From NCBI GenBank assembly GCA_016630955.3, contig CM049988.1, forward strand, positions 1,116,001-1,180,000: a DNA stretch of 64,000 nt, written 5' to 3'. Below are positions 53,658-64,000 of the stretch, in pieces. The translations under genes and the position numbers were made by a program. Position 1 is the first letter of the stretch. Each line of letters opens with the position of its first letter. Below the pieces are notes generated by a model. The model saw only the letters and a program-made list of their open reading frames with translations. It was not told where the DNA came from and did no database searches. The stretch is from Didymella arachidicola. Its lineage: Eukaryota; Ascomycota; Dothideomycetes; Pleosporales; Didymellaceae.

Positions 53658-55203
53658 CGCAGAATGCTCTGTTTTAGCGGACCGAAGCTGCTTGTTGAAT
53701 TAAGCGACCGAGGAAGAATTAGGTACTTTGGTGACGTCGCCTGGTGTTTACTCGGAGGAGAGCCTGGAGTCGCGGTTGCCAGCCTGAACGGCTAAATGCT
53801 CGGCGACAGCGGCGCTAACAACTTACGGTGACCCACAGAACCAACACCTGCACCAACAACACTGCGACATCAGGTCTGTTGTCTGTCGACAAGATTGCCA
53901 ATGTGGCATTGTCTCAACTCATTGACGGATGGCCATGCGACGAGCAACATGTTGGACACAAAGGCAAAGTAAGGGGGCTCCTTGCGCAGCTCGAAATGGC
54001 ACAACACGCTGTTGCCCACGAGCGCAAGACCGCGTCCACGGTCAACATCACAAGCTTGTCACAACCCTTCACGGCCCTTTTCGTGCCCCTCTCCACCACG
54101 GATCTTCAACACCAGTCTAACAGTTGGGACTCGGAGCTCCCGCTCGCAAAAGGCACGTGCAATATCGCTCACGCCATGTTCTATCTCAACCATCATCACC
54201 GCCTCAAGTCTTCCCTCCAAGAGATCTGCCGTCTGTCGATTTTCTTTGTTCCCAATATCCGGTACTGCCCCTAGACCTCATTCTCCTATCCACTTCCTTT
54301 TCTGATTCGATTTCCTCATGTCAGCCAATGGACCATTACCCACTTCAGCGTCAAGTGTCTAAGTTCTTCTGATTCTCGCGATAAGGTCGTCTGGGTGAGG
54401 CTGCTTGCGGCATGTTCGCGACAATACATTCCGCGCACCTAAAACTGACTGGGTGGTTAAGCGAAGCGTTGCAACACGCCTCATAGCTCGTCATGGCAAC
54501 CCCGATTCACTTCGATCACGCCTGATTGCATCCCTCAGGGTCCTCAGGATATCCTCCGAAGTATTTTGAGATGTAACAGCCACCAGAAGAGCCTCGAGGG
54601 CGCATAGTGTCAGCATCTGCAGCCCTACACCCAGCCAGCGGTTGCCAACAAAGATGGGCAGAGAAGCGACTCTTGTGTAACGGGTACCTGCGGGGCTGGG
54701 CAACGCAGGCAAAAATGTAACCCAATAGCGACAATGTGTGGCTGCAACCAGCAAGCCTTCACTGGGTATACCCGCTAAGAGCTGCCCAACCACTTTATTT
54801 CCCCAGGTGCACTGACGTTTGACACTTCGGCCACTACAGACGCCTCAAGCGAGACTGAAACAGGAGGACTGTAGCTTAGGTCATCCTCATTCCACCGGGG
54901 CTCCCCAATAATAGGTCGATACAACATGGAATGCAGTTGTCGAGGAGCGGCTGGCAAGAACTCTCGCGAGCCCGATGTAGGAGTATATATCCAGTTGGTC
55001 GTTTTGTTTTGACTGTTTGTATCTGGCTTCCACTCCACCATTGGCCATCTCTCAGCTGTACCTGCATCTTTGTGCCGCTCAGATCGCGTTAACTGCAAGG
55101 TACCAAGGCGTTACATCCACGGGACATCCTTTCGGCGTCCCCTTTGCCACAACAGATCGTCTTCCGAATACCTGGTCAATAGGTCGACGGAAAATAATTC
55201 TTC
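53658..55203. promoter_or_regulatory. intergenic, includes WetA upstream region
   Basis: No gene supported. A 148-codon plus-strand frame (to 54274) lacks an ATG start and a domain. The 600-bp stretch before 55204 should hold the WetA promoter; I could not pick a clear AbaA site (CATTCY) or TATA box with confidence by eye, though CATTCC occurs at 54,888-54,893 and 54,931 (the latter as GGAATG). Confidence 0.3.
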
Positions 55204-56865
55204 ATGGCGCATCTGCTACGCTACCCCTCCCAGCTCCCAATGCGGTCGATCAACAAAGAGCCGGAGGCCGTTGAGCTAGACCAGCTCTTTGAGAGCTACG
55301 TTGAGACAGGTCTGTTCCAGCAGTCGACGACTTCAATCGCGGACCCATCGGGATCCGACGATCTGGCACACCTCTTTGACCTAACCTCGTCGAATGAGAA
55401 TGATCTCTTTGGCTTTACGCCTATTCTTCATCGGGAACCTGAGTCTTGGCACAAGGCTACGCAACTGGGCTCTCAAAACCTAAGCTCGTCCTCTGATTCA
55501 GTTGGTTCTTCAGTGAACCATAGCAATTTGCGTGGCAAGTCAACCTCTAGCAATAGCGACACTCTCAGCTTTGAGGATCTTTTTGAGCTTGAGAGGAACC
55601 AGTTGCGTTCTACCTCTCAGCCTCCCACACCACGACCTACCACCGCCACTACCACCAGCACCACGAGCAAGTGTATCAAGAAAGCGCAGTCGGTTCCATC
55701 TATTTCACGTGGAGTTCAGAAGTCACTAAAGAAGTGCCCGAGTTCAAGCTTTGCAAAAACCGCCAAGATGATGCAGCCTTCCTACTACCGTGCGCCAGTT
55801 CCACATATGTGGGCGCGTAAAATAGACAGCGCTGTTGACTTGCATGCGCAAGTTCTGCCTATCAACATGCACTCGCCACCTCCATCTACAAAGATCAGCC
55901 AGGACGAGTGCCCGGATAGCTTCTTCGTACAGCACCACCACCAACAGCCTTACACAACCATCCGGTCACCAATGGTCGAAGGTGGCTCATCACCTGATAT
56001 CGGTTTCTCCAACTACCAACTCACACCTCAGGCATCGCCCGCAATTGGCGTGTCCAACAGCAGCGATCCCTTTGCACAAAATATGGGCCTCACATACTCA
56101 TCAGCCGCGTCAAGCGCAGCTCTGTCCGCCTTCACACCTCCCAGCTCCCTCAGAATACCAATGACAACATGGGCATCCTCCGATTCCTCAGCCATGGAGT
56201 TCCCCTTCTCAACATGCTCACCCGACTTCTCCACCACCAAAACAGCCGGCTGGTGGAACGACGACAGCATGCCCATCGCCCCCCAAACATATCCCCAAGC
56301 GCGCGAATCCCACGCACGCAGCACATCACAAAGCATCCCCGCCTCCATGGCCGGCTCCATGGCCGGCCTCGGCATCTCCTGCGACACCACCTCCTTCATC
56401 GACATGGACCCCTACCCCTCCAACCCAGACATGCACGCCTACCACGCCGCAACCTATCTCGCAGGGCCCACTCATCCCTCAAACATGGTCCCCATCGGCA
56501 CAGCACGCACATCCCGCTCACCCTCCCCAACACCCCAGCCGCGCTTCCACCGCCGCCGTCCCTCAGGCCAGGCCCCGCGCAGCTCTACTTCCACCGCCAC
56601 GCGCCGCAAATCCAGCCAGTCCTCGCACGGCCGCGCGCCCAGCAGTGGACAGGGCAACGTGGGTTTCGTCAACTTCACGCCTGACGACAGCCGGAAGATC
56701 CTAACGGGCGTTGCGCCGAGCGGGAGCAGTAAGACCAAGGCGAGGCGCGAGAAGGAGGCTGCTGAGAAGCGGAGGAAACTTAGTCTTGCGGCGGTTAAGG
56801 CGGTTATGGAGGCTGGTGGGGATGTGGAGCGGTTGAGGATGTTGGAGATGGAGGGTGGGTTTTAG
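55204..56865 (+). CDS. wetA: conidiation regulator WetA
   Basis: WetA acts last in the BrlA-AbaA-WetA chain and directs spore maturation. The single-exon frame from ATG 55204 gives 553 residues; M13 is an alternative start. Like other WetA proteins it is mostly disordered and Ser/Pro/Thr-rich, with a conserved N-terminal acidic/aromatic stretch (ELDQLFESYVETGLFQQS) and the diagnostic C-terminal block (FVNFTPDDSRKILTGVAPSG, SSKTKARREKEAAEKRRKLS, AAVKAVMEAGGDVERL), which is nearly invariant in the family and followed by only nine more residues. The basic C-terminal helix may bind DNA. A presence of wetA shows that the organism is a filamentous, conidia-forming ascomycete. No frame break is seen. 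Confidence 0.93.
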   Translation: MAHLLRYPSQLPMRSINKEPEAVELDQLFESYVETGLFQQSTTSIADPSGSDDLAHLFDLTSSNENDLFGFTPILHREPESWHKATQLGSQNLSSSSDSVGSSVNHSNLRGKSTSSNSDTLSFEDLFELERNQLRSTSQPPTPRPTTATTTSTTSKCIKKAQSVPSISRGVQKSLKKCPSSSFAKTAKMMQPSYYRAPVPHMWARKIDSAVDLHAQVLPINMHSPPPSTKISQDECPDSFFVQHHHQQPYTTIRSPMVEGGSSPDIGFSNYQLTPQASPAIGVSNSSDPFAQNMGLTYSSAASSAALSAFTPPSSLRIPMTTWASSDSSAMEFPFSTCSPDFSTTKTAGWWNDDSMPIAPQTYPQARESHARSTSQSIPASMAGSMAGLGISCDTTSFIDMDPYPSNPDMHAYHAATYLAGPTHPSNMVPIGTARTSRSPSPTPQPRFHRRRPSGQAPRSSTSTATRRKSSQSSHGRAPSSGQGNVGFVNFTPDDSRKILTGVAPSGSSKTKARREKEAAEKRRKLSLAAVKAVMEAGGDVERLRMLEMEGGF

Positions 56866-57339
56866 GGGGAGAGCGTGGAGATTTCCAAGCATCGCAACTC
56901 CTCTCTTCTGCGCCGTTGGAGATGGGCGTGGTGTGGTGTCCTCATAGATTACAGAGGATACTACAGGTAATATGGCCATCTAGTAAACGTATATTACTGT
57001 CCTGGGGAGGTAATGCGTACATAGCACGAAGAATCACTCCATACATCAGAGTAGAAATCAAACTGAGATAACCATCGTTCATCGAGAAAATCAGTGCTTT
57101 GCACCTTCGCTGCTTCATTCCTCGTCCATGTTCTGCTAATCTCGCGAGGCGAGTCGTGAGGGCGGCTCTGTGGACTAGGCGCGGCCCGCTCCCTGTGGCT
57201 GAACGAAGTACGCAAGCGGCGCGCTGCGAGGCACGGCGTGCACGGCGTTCGAAGCCGCGCCACCATCGCGGCGGTCGCAAAGTGCATGTGAGCGCGTGCG
57301 TGGCTCTTGTGGATCACATCGTCTGGGACGCTGCGGTGT
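56866..57339. other. intergenic between convergent WetA and Rrp4 genes
   Basis: About 470 bp carrying both 3' regions. No gene seen; frames at 57,000-57,320 on both strands are shadows. Confidence 0.5.
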
Positions 57340-58362
57340 TCAACCTGCGTTCTCGATAGCTAGTCTGGCCAGCACTGCCTCCACGATTCCCTTGGCGCCC
57401 ACGCCTGTTTCCACGCCGCCCAGACTCTGCTCCTCGGCCTCGAGTTCCACGGCGCCCTCGTACACTTTGACAATGGTATCTTCGTCGACCTTGGCGCCGC
57501 ACGCGACGAGTCCCTTGATCAGCGTGCTGACTCTCGTGATTTCCTTCAGGACGGGCGCCTTGATGTCGTCGTTCTGGCTCGAGTACAGCGTCTCCGTGAC
57601 GTGCTCATCGAGGCGGTTGATGCCCGTTTCCGTCGTCGACGCTGCGACGGCGGTGTGCTTGGAGATGAAAATGTAGCCGTTGACGCCCAGCACGACGTCG
57701 ATCTCGCCCGCGGCCGTCGCGAGCGTGAAGACCTGGCGCCGGCTGCGCACCACGCCGCCCTTGCGCGATAGGATCCCGCCGCCAGCACCAGACAGCGACG
57801 TGAAGAGCCCGTTGCGCAGCTTCCCGTACTTGAGCGAGCGCGTGTGCAGCGACGCCGTGTTGTCCTGGTGCAGCGACTGCACTTCTGCGACCAGCAGATC
57901 CCCCTCGGAGAAGAAAGTGCGGATGTTGAGCTCGTCGACGGCGGTGCGGCGGCGTAGGATGCCGCCGGGCAGGTTGATGCTGGACAGCGGCAGGTTGGCG
58001 AGCATCGGCGCGGCAATGTCGACGCTCCACTTCTTCGTCTGCACGCTCACGATGCGGCCGATGACCAGGTCGCCAATCTCGGGCTGGTACCGCGCCCGCA
58101 GCGGCTGCACCGAGAGCAGCTTGTTCGTCTTATGCAGGTGGCCCGCGACCGTCGAGATGATGGTCCCGCTGCCGGCGGGCACAAACGTCCCGTGGCCGCG
58201 CATCCACTGCGGGTCGCTGGTGATGTGCTCGCCGGGCGTGACGATGGCGGCGCTGCTGGACGTCGGCAGCTCGTCGTCGGACATGTCGACGTCGCTGTCG
58301 TCGGCGGGCGCATCGCGGCGCGGCGGGAGGGGCGCGCTGGGCGGGAGGATCGAGACGCCCAT
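57340..58362 (-). CDS. RRP4: exosome RNA-binding cap subunit Rrp4
   Basis: Cap subunit of the RNA exosome, guiding RNA into the 3'-5' decay core in nucleus and cytoplasm. From MGVSILPPSAPL (ATG 58362) the single exon gives 340 residues. Order: acidic N-terminal tail (DDSDVDMSDDELP); the N-terminal domain with TSDPQWMRGHGTFV; the S1 fold (YQPEIGDLVIGRIVSVQTKK, about 88-150, with SSINLPGGILRRRTAVDELN); then SLKYGKLRNGLFTSLSG; and the KH-like part with the exosome motif GVNGYIFISKH, about 220-235. Length fits the family (yeast 359). The frame is open 63 codons further upstream, including a Pro-Val repeat from a GGGACT array, but the Met used starts the conserved region. Its start lies 303 bp from the divergent PLD-like gene. 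Confidence 0.9.
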   Translation of the reverse strand: MGVSILPPSAPLPPRRDAPADDSDVDMSDDELPTSSSAAIVTPGEHITSDPQWMRGHGTFVPAGSGTIISTVAGHLHKTNKLLSVQPLRARYQPEIGDLVIGRIVSVQTKKWSVDIAAPMLANLPLSSINLPGGILRRRTAVDELNIRTFFSEGDLLVAEVQSLHQDNTASLHTRSLKYGKLRNGLFTSLSGAGGGILSRKGGVVRSRRQVFTLATAAGEIDVVLGVNGYIFISKHTAVAASTTETGINRLDEHVTETLYSSQNDDIKAPVLKEITRVSTLIKGLVACGAKVDEDTIVKVYEGAVELEAEEQSLGGVETGVGAKGIVEAVLARLAIENAG

Positions 58363-58665
58363 TGTGGCTGCGGCTGTGACTGGAACTGGGACTGGGACTG
58401 GGACTGGGACTGTGGTGTTCGACGCGGTGTGAGGTGGGTTCACGTGACTGACTTTCTGTGTGCTGATGCTGCGGCGGTCGTGGCGATGATCATTGATGTT
58501 GCTTGTTGCCGGAGCTCGAAATTTTGGCGCAGCTGCACCCATCATCATCAACCCTGCACTGCGCTTGCCTGATTGGGTATGGTCTGCTTCACAGGTAGCC
58601 GCGTCTATCGTCCGACGTCACATCATCAACAAGCCTCGGCAGCATTTGGCCATTAATCCGTCACC
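58363..58665. promoter_or_regulatory. divergent promoter, RRP4 and PLD-like genes
   Basis: 303 bp between two divergent start codons. Contains a GGGACT hexamer array (58,379-58,412) close to the RRP4 start. No TATA box is evident. Confidence 0.5.
58379..58412. repeat. GGGACT hexamer repeat
   Basis: About five copies, 17 bp upstream of the RRP4 start codon. Were the earlier in-frame ATG used, it would encode alternating Pro-Val. Confidence 0.9.
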
Positions 58666-60150
58666 ATGCCTGAAGACACCGTACCTGAAGACTGGCTGCA
58701 TTCGTCCGACGATCCAAAAGCCCTGACGCGCATGAGCGAGCGCATGGCCGAACAGTACCAAGAGCCTTTCATCTACGACCTCGAACGTGCTGCACATGAG
58801 ACCGAACAAGATGACCCGAACTACTACGCCCAAATTCCGCGATCACTCATTACAACCGCCAATGTCGAGTCCTTCATCACAGGCACCGGATCGTCGATAT
58901 ACGATGACATTGCACCGCTGCTGGAACAGACGGAGCACGAGCTGATCCTCGTCACTTGCTTCTGGGCCTCGTCTGTAACGCGTGACCGTCTGAATGATGT
59001 CCTTCGAAAACTCTCAGACAAAGCTGTCCGCCGTGGTACAGACAAGATTCGTGTCAGGGTCTGCTTCTCTTCCTCCTCGCTCTTCCAGAAACTGTTCCAT
59101 AGCCAAGCGGCGAGCGGGCAGGACTATCCAGCCTCTCAGTGGGTGAAGAAATTTGGACTTCCTGACCCTGCCGACTTGAACGGCCTGAACTTGAAAATTA
59201 AGAGCGTTTTCATGCTGCCGTTCAGCGTTATGCATCCCAAGTTTATTATAGTCGACCGCCAAGCCGTCGTCCTGCCGAGCTGCAACGTCAGCTGGGAAGA
59301 GTGGTTCGAAGGCGCGATCACGATGCGCGGTGCCATCGTATCGCAATTCCTAAAGTTCTACTGGACATTTTGGGAACGACGAACAAGCCTGCCATCTTCC
59401 CTTCCAGAAAGCCCGCAAAGCAGCACCACTCTCCACAACAAAACCTCAAATACACCTCCAACCACAGCCTCCCAGCACTCAACCTGGCCCACAAACTCAA
59501 CACCCACGCTCTTCCTCCCCAGTCCTCACCGCCGCAATCCAAACTTCAACCCCTTCGGCCACGCCACCGCTCCACCAACACCGCTCAACACCTTCCTCCT
59601 AACCCTCTTCGCAAAAGCAGAGCACTCCATACAAATCCAAACCCCCAACCTCACCGCACCCCCCGTCCTTACCGCCCTCCTCACCGCCCTCGCCCGCGGC
59701 ATTGACGTCACGATCCTAACCTCCGCACGCCTCATGATCCTCGAGCAGCTCGTCACCGCAGGCACCACGACAGCGCGATGCATCAACACGCTCATCAAGC
59801 GCTACAAAGCGCTCGCTCCCCGCGCCGCAGAGCGAGCATACGATGAGGAGGCAGCCATGACGCCTTCCACCATCGGCAAGTTACACATCAGCTTCTTCGA
59901 GCCGAGGGGTGGGTACAAAGAGAGAGGGGAGGAGGAAGGCGAGCCGCAGCAGAGTCATATCAAGATGACGGTTGTGGATGGCGAAGTGGTTGTTCTGGGG
60001 AGTGGGAATCTGGATCGTGCGAGTTGGTTTACGAGTCAGGAGTTGGGGGTGGCGCTTTTTGGGGCGGACGTGGTGAGGGGTGTGGAAGGGGTGGTTGGGA
60101 GGGGTGTGGAGGGGAGGGCGAGGGTGGTGTTTGATAGTGGGAAGAGGTGA
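58666..60150 (+). CDS. phospholipase D-like protein with two HKD motifs
   Basis: PLD-superfamily hydrolases use two His-X-Lys-X4-Asp motifs. Both are present here: H190-P-K192-...-D197 (HPKFIIVDRQAVVLPSCNVSW) and H431-I-K433-...-D438 (HIKMTVVDGEVVVLGSGNLD), each followed by the expected Ser/Asn pair. The protein is 494 residues in a single exon from ATG 58666, has no signal peptide and no membrane helix, and lacks PX/PH domains, so it is not the large phosphatidylcholine PLD (Spo14). Between the HKD halves is a low-complexity Ser/Thr/Pro-rich stretch (about 245-300). It resembles fungal PLD-like proteins of cardiolipin-synthase or nuclease type; the substrate cannot be told from sequence. Confidence 0.85.
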   Translation: MPEDTVPEDWLHSSDDPKALTRMSERMAEQYQEPFIYDLERAAHETEQDDPNYYAQIPRSLITTANVESFITGTGSSIYDDIAPLLEQTEHELILVTCFWASSVTRDRLNDVLRKLSDKAVRRGTDKIRVRVCFSSSSLFQKLFHSQAASGQDYPASQWVKKFGLPDPADLNGLNLKIKSVFMLPFSVMHPKFIIVDRQAVVLPSCNVSWEEWFEGAITMRGAIVSQFLKFYWTFWERRTSLPSSLPESPQSSTTLHNKTSNTPPTTASQHSTWPTNSTPTLFLPSPHRRNPNFNPFGHATAPPTPLNTFLLTLFAKAEHSIQIQTPNLTAPPVLTALLTALARGIDVTILTSARLMILEQLVTAGTTTARCINTLIKRYKALAPRAAERAYDEEAAMTPSTIGKLHISFFEPRGGYKERGEEEGEPQQSHIKMTVVDGEVVVLGSGNLDRASWFTSQELGVALFGADVVRGVEGVVGRGVEGRARVVFDSGKR

Positions 60151-61922
60151 GGATGGGGATTGTCAGTTGTGGCACTTGCAGCTTCTCGACGGCGGCACCG
60201 ACCAGGAACTTGCTGCAGCATGGTCCTAGCCATGATTGAGGGCTTACAGTCCTATGTCGTCGTAGCAGCCGCCATTACTGGCGTACACCTCGATATTGTG
60301 CACGCAGGTGGCAGGAAGCAATCCCAGGGACGGATAGGCCAGTACATTGTCAACGCAACGCATCCGCACCAAACCTTTACAGACGAATACGCACATCCAA
60401 CTCCAACGACCCCACCGCCAAGCCGAACCTAGTCCCTCATCGCGACTCCAGGATACCAGTACGCTGGGGTGAACAGGACACAGCATCTTCGAGATTGCCG
60501 TCGAGTCGCTCAGTCCGCGTGTCCGAGGAACGGACAGCAGAGCTCAAGGGGCTCGATGTAGAGCGGTGCGTTGGGCACGGCCGATTGCAGAGATAGGGCC
60601 GCCAACTGTCCGAGAAGACGTCGCTGCAGCTTGCCCATCTGACAGTCCCTAGGACATGCCACTGGAGCCACACTTTGCGAACATGATCCTCGATATAAAA
60701 GGCTGGATGTTAAACCTTGGCGGCACGCAGTCCTCGGCGGAGCACAAAGCTGCTCTTTCCTCACACCTTGAGCGAGGTCGGGCTCATGGCCTTGCTGTGC
60801 TGCTGAGCATGCACAGCAAGATAGGCTTCCTGGAGCGCAAATTGGGGTCTCGCTGGTCAATAGGGAGAGATCAGGAATTTGAAAGGTAAGCTCATCATGG
60901 AGTTAGAGTTAATGGTGAGAAGGTCATTTGATGAGCAGACCTGCTCGCCTATCCTTCGCCACTTAGATGTTTGTTGATATAGTGTGTAGTGTAACCTTGG
61001 TGCTGTCAATTTGTTTGAGGGCAAATACAACATACCCTCTGCAAAAATTTGTCTGTCACTTCCAGACTTCTAATTGAGACCGACTCCATTTTAAATTCCT
61101 TTTCTACATCTGGCTGCTATATTACACCTCCGGGCATTAAACTTTGCGAGATCTTGTTGGTGCCTCCAAGGCGGCAGCATCGTACGCTCTGGGCGTCTCC
61201 TCCGTGTTAACCCCCTGACGTCTAACCCGTAGATGAATCATAGATTGTGTATAACGTGTCACTTGCCATCAGTACCTGATCACGATTATTCTCTTCCTTG
61301 ATCACGACTTTACTTTCTGCTACTTCACCAGCCTCCACCGCCACCACCGCCACTGCAGCCAGCACCGCCACAATCAGCCACTATCTGGATCTCACAACCT
61401 AACACAACGAATGCATGAGTTGGCGACGAGGGAAATGTTCTACTTGCACTTACTTCGAAACAAGACCTGGGTGCAAACAAACCAGGCCACGATGCTGCCA
61501 AGTCATGCATGTCGATGCACGTCCAGCGGTGAAGACGAACGTACCGCAGTCTAGCGGCGGAGGCGCCCCGCGAACTAGACATGATGAGCCAATCGTCAGG
61601 TCAGACCCTCTTCTCGAAATCGGGCCAACCTGTCTGCCAACATCCCCACTCTGTACACGAGTGACGTCTGAGGAGCCCTCAAGCGTCATGGACGGAAACA
61701 ACGCGATTTCTCCTGTTTGTCATGTCCAGCTTACTGTTTCAGGCTGTCTCTCGACCCTTGCGATCGATCCCCTGCAGATCTGGGTGTGTCCTAAGGCATG
61801 ACTTTACCCCACTCGCATCCACTTGGCTGTATAAGATGCCTGGCTTTCAACGTGTCTTGACCTGATCAGCTCTGTTACTTTTCAGGAGCTTTGCAACTAC
61901 ACACCCGACACAGACCGCGAAG
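60151..61922. other. gene-poor stretch
   Basis: No supported gene in 1.8 kb. A plus-strand frame at about 60,683-60,889 (MILDIKGWMLNLGG) has mildly protein-like composition but no partner exon. A CCACCGCCA-rich patch lies at 61,330-61,370. The last 100 bp are the leader of the C2-domain gene. Confidence 0.4.
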
Positions 61923-63467
61923 ATGAACAATATGTCAAGTCTTGCAGACACACTGACGGCATCAGGCGGTGCCGAACCTGCGGGCTTCCTGAATGACATC
62001 GTCGAGCAGTTATGGCCCAACATCAACGTTGCAGGCTGCAAGATGGTCAAGGAGATCGTTGAGCCTATTCTGGCTTCCACGCTGCCGGGGCCGTTGAAAA
62101 ACCTGCGGTTCACAAAGCTCGATCTTGGCGCCGTCCCTCTGCGACTGGGTGCGGTTGACGTGCACAAGACAACTGTGGGAGGCATCAAGCTGGATATGGA
62201 TGTTATCTGGGAGAGCAAGAGCGACATTGAGCTTGACGGTAGCATGGTCCCCAAGATCGTAAGTTTGACAAAATTTTGCAGCTATTCCTTACTGACCAAA
62301 CGCAGGGTATCGAGCATGTACATCTCAAGGGCAGATTGTCAATCTTGCTTGCTCCGCTGACAAACATTATCCCGTTGGTAAGCCTGATCCAGTGACTTGC
62401 ACCGAACCCGAGCAAGCTGACACTTTGCCAAGATCGGGGCTGCGCAAGTTGCCTTCGTCAATCCTCCAGAGCTCACCCTCGACTTCACCGATGCCGCCAA
62501 CATTGCGGACCTGGGCATCATTTCAGGAACCATCCGCAAGACTATTCTCGGTATCATCGGTGGTATGGCCGTTCTGCCAAACCGCTTCCTTGTTAAGCTC
62601 GACAACTCAAATGACTACTTCAAGACATATCAGCCCCATCTCGGTGTGGTCAGGGTCACCCTAGAGCGAGCAATCGGCATTGCAGGCCCCAAGAAGAGTG
62701 GTGCGAAGCGTCTTCTGGCGAAGCTCGTCAAAGACGTACCTGACTGCTACGCCAAGGTCACTGTTGGCGCGGAGGAGGAATGGCGCACCTCAACTAAGAA
62801 AAACGACCACGACCCCGAGTGGAACGAGACCCACGACTTCCTCGTGGCAGACTTCGAGCAAAACATCACCATCGACGTCCAGGACGACGATTTTGGTGGC
62901 GACGACGACATCGGCATTGGCTCAATCTCCATTAAGGAGATCCTGCTCGGTGGCGGCTCGAAAGAAATCGCCCTCACCCACAAGGGCGAGCACACAGACG
63001 CTCGCGTAACGGTGCACGCTCAATTCTTCAACTTCATCAGCGAGCCACAAGCGCTCTCTGCATCGCAAAGCCAAGGCGAAGGCCAACTCTGCGGTCTCGC
63101 CACCATCCTCGTCGCCAGCGCACTCGGCCTCCAAGGTCAACGCGATGAGCTACAGCCCAGTGTTAAGGTCTCCTGGGGTGCCAGGGAGTTCCGCACTGCC
63201 ATCAAGACATATACGCCTGGAACAGATATCTTCAACCCTAGCTTTGATCAGGCATTCAGGATCCCGATTACTGCGGATCTGCTTAACAGCGGCGCGCCGT
63301 TTAGGATCAGCTTGTTGAATAAGGAGGCTGAAACGGGCTCGGTGGAGATACCGTTCGCGGATGTGCAGAATGGACAGGAGCTGACAGTCGCAGACGCGTA
63401 TGATGTTGGTAGCGGGGCGACCGTTAGGGTGGCGATCAGCTTGAGGGGCTTGCAGTTGGCTCAATAG
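61923..63467 (+). CDS. SMP-C2-C2 protein, tricalbin/synaptotagmin-like
   Basis: SMP (synaptotagmin-like mitochondrial-lipid-binding) domains move lipids at membrane contact sites; C2 domains bind Ca2+ and phospholipid. Exons 61923-62258, 62306-62377 and 62433-63467 join in frame (donors GTAAGT and GTAAGC; acceptors GCAG and CCAAG) to 480 residues. The SMP domain begins almost at once (AGFLNDIVEQLWPNINVAG, then LRFTKLDLGAVPLRLGAVDV and GAAQVAFVNPPELTLDFTDA). The first C2 starts near residue 225 (LGVVRVTLERAIGIAG, DCYAKVTVG, PEWNETHDFLV) with several Asp in the Ca2+-loop positions (DVQDDDFGGDDDIG). The second C2-like part is at about 375-475 with fewer acidic residues. Unlike tricalbins it has no N-terminal membrane helix, so membrane anchoring must come from elsewhere or from an unseen 5' exon. 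No symbol assigned. Confidence 0.83.
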
Positions 63468-64000
63468 ACGGTACAGACTGTGTCAATATGACAAGCGATT
63501 GAAGCATTTGGAACCATACCTGAGCGCAGGCGTCCTCTCTGATTCTGTTGTGGAAATACAGCCGATGTTGAGGCTCAACACTTGGTCGAATCCTGCACGC
63601 GTCAGTTCTGAGCGTTGAGCGGCATCGTAGCACCACCTAACATGAACGCAGTATGTTCCTACAACTCAGACTATATCATTGGCTTCCTAATGCTGTTGTG
63701 ACATTAAATGCTGGAGTGACAGGGACTTCGGCGAGCCAATAATACGCATCGTAGTCTATGGTTTAAACGAAGTGTGGGAAGATAATGTTGGGACGGACGC
63801 ATGTCAAAGGAGCCAAGTATAGTCTGTTGTATTCCATGTAAATAGGCGCAAACGACTGCATACTGCAGCTCTCGGGTGGCTCTAATACTCCCATGCAAGG
63901 GAAAAGCCCTCGAGCTTAGGACGAGACCCACATTTCATCTTTCTTTATCAACAAAGGCAAATTTATGGCAGGTAGTCGACGGGTGGCCATCTCAGAATCG
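63468..64000. other. 3' flank, no gene seen
   Basis: About 530 bp after the C2-domain gene. No supported reading frame; a gene could begin beyond the window edge. Confidence 0.4.

Noticed and set aside
53828..54274. 148-codon plus-strand frame upstream of WetA
   Set aside because: Starts at GTG, no ATG near its beginning, no domain, no clear exon partner.
58363..58551. Extended N-terminus of Rrp4 (start at 58551)
   Set aside because: Contains a Pro-Val hexamer repeat and no conserved Rrp4 features; the Met at 58362 begins the family region.

Overview
The window is nuclear DNA from a filamentous ascomycete (Pezizomycotina). Genes are split by short introns (mostly 42-65 nt) with GT(A/R)AGT-type donors and CTAAC-like branch sites. 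It carries a WetA-type conidiation regulator, a Zn2Cys6 transcription factor and HET-domain debris, all typical of that group. Dothideomycetes/Pleosporales is my best guess from general gene style, but nothing in the window proves it.

Layout. 1-5.7 kb: gene-poor, one doubtful short spliced gene (4.4-4.8 kb). 5.7-6.7: Arp2/3 subunit ARPC5. 6.7-14.2: gene-poor accessory stretch holding a broken Gly/Asn-rich gene, a 291-bp MITE-like element and a broken ankyrin-type gene. 14.2-19.7: conserved block of a long GT microsatellite, an Spp1-type PHD protein (COMPASS), Nse3/MAGE (SMC5/6) and an AIM18-type mitochondrial chalcone-isomerase-fold protein, the last two divergent from a 149-bp gap. 19.7-25.4: small accessory island with an 8-cysteine secreted protein, a secreted protein that resembles ADP-ribosyl cyclase/CD38-fold NADases, and a frameshifted gene of unknown family. 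25.4-27.7: vacuolar Ca2+/H+ exchanger. 28-30.4: ankyrin debris. 30.4-35.6: a tail-anchored small protein, QCR8 (complex III) and an m-AAA protease. 36.9-38.5: Zn2Cys6 transcription factor. 39.8-42.5: broken ankyrin and F-box-like genes. 43.1-46.5: PMC1-type Ca2+ ATPase. 47-51.7: gene-poor, ending in a clearly broken HET-domain gene. 52.1-53.7: PhyH-type dioxygenase and a TMEM234-like membrane protein, tail to tail. 55.2-56.9: WetA. 57.3-60.2: exosome subunit Rrp4 and a two-HKD phospholipase D-like protein, divergent. 61.9-63.5: SMP-C2-C2 lipid-transfer/tether-like protein.

The repeating pattern is blocks of conserved housekeeping genes separated by 4-8 kb islands of decaying self/non-self or effector-type genes. 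Functional themes in the intact genes are Ca2+ handling (exchanger, ATPase, C2 protein), mitochondrial function (QCR8, m-AAA protease, AIM18) and chromatin/RNA upkeep (Spp1, Nse3, Rrp4). The strongest candidates for something little described are the secreted CD38-like protein at 22.7-23.4 kb and the neighbouring cysteine-rich secreted protein.
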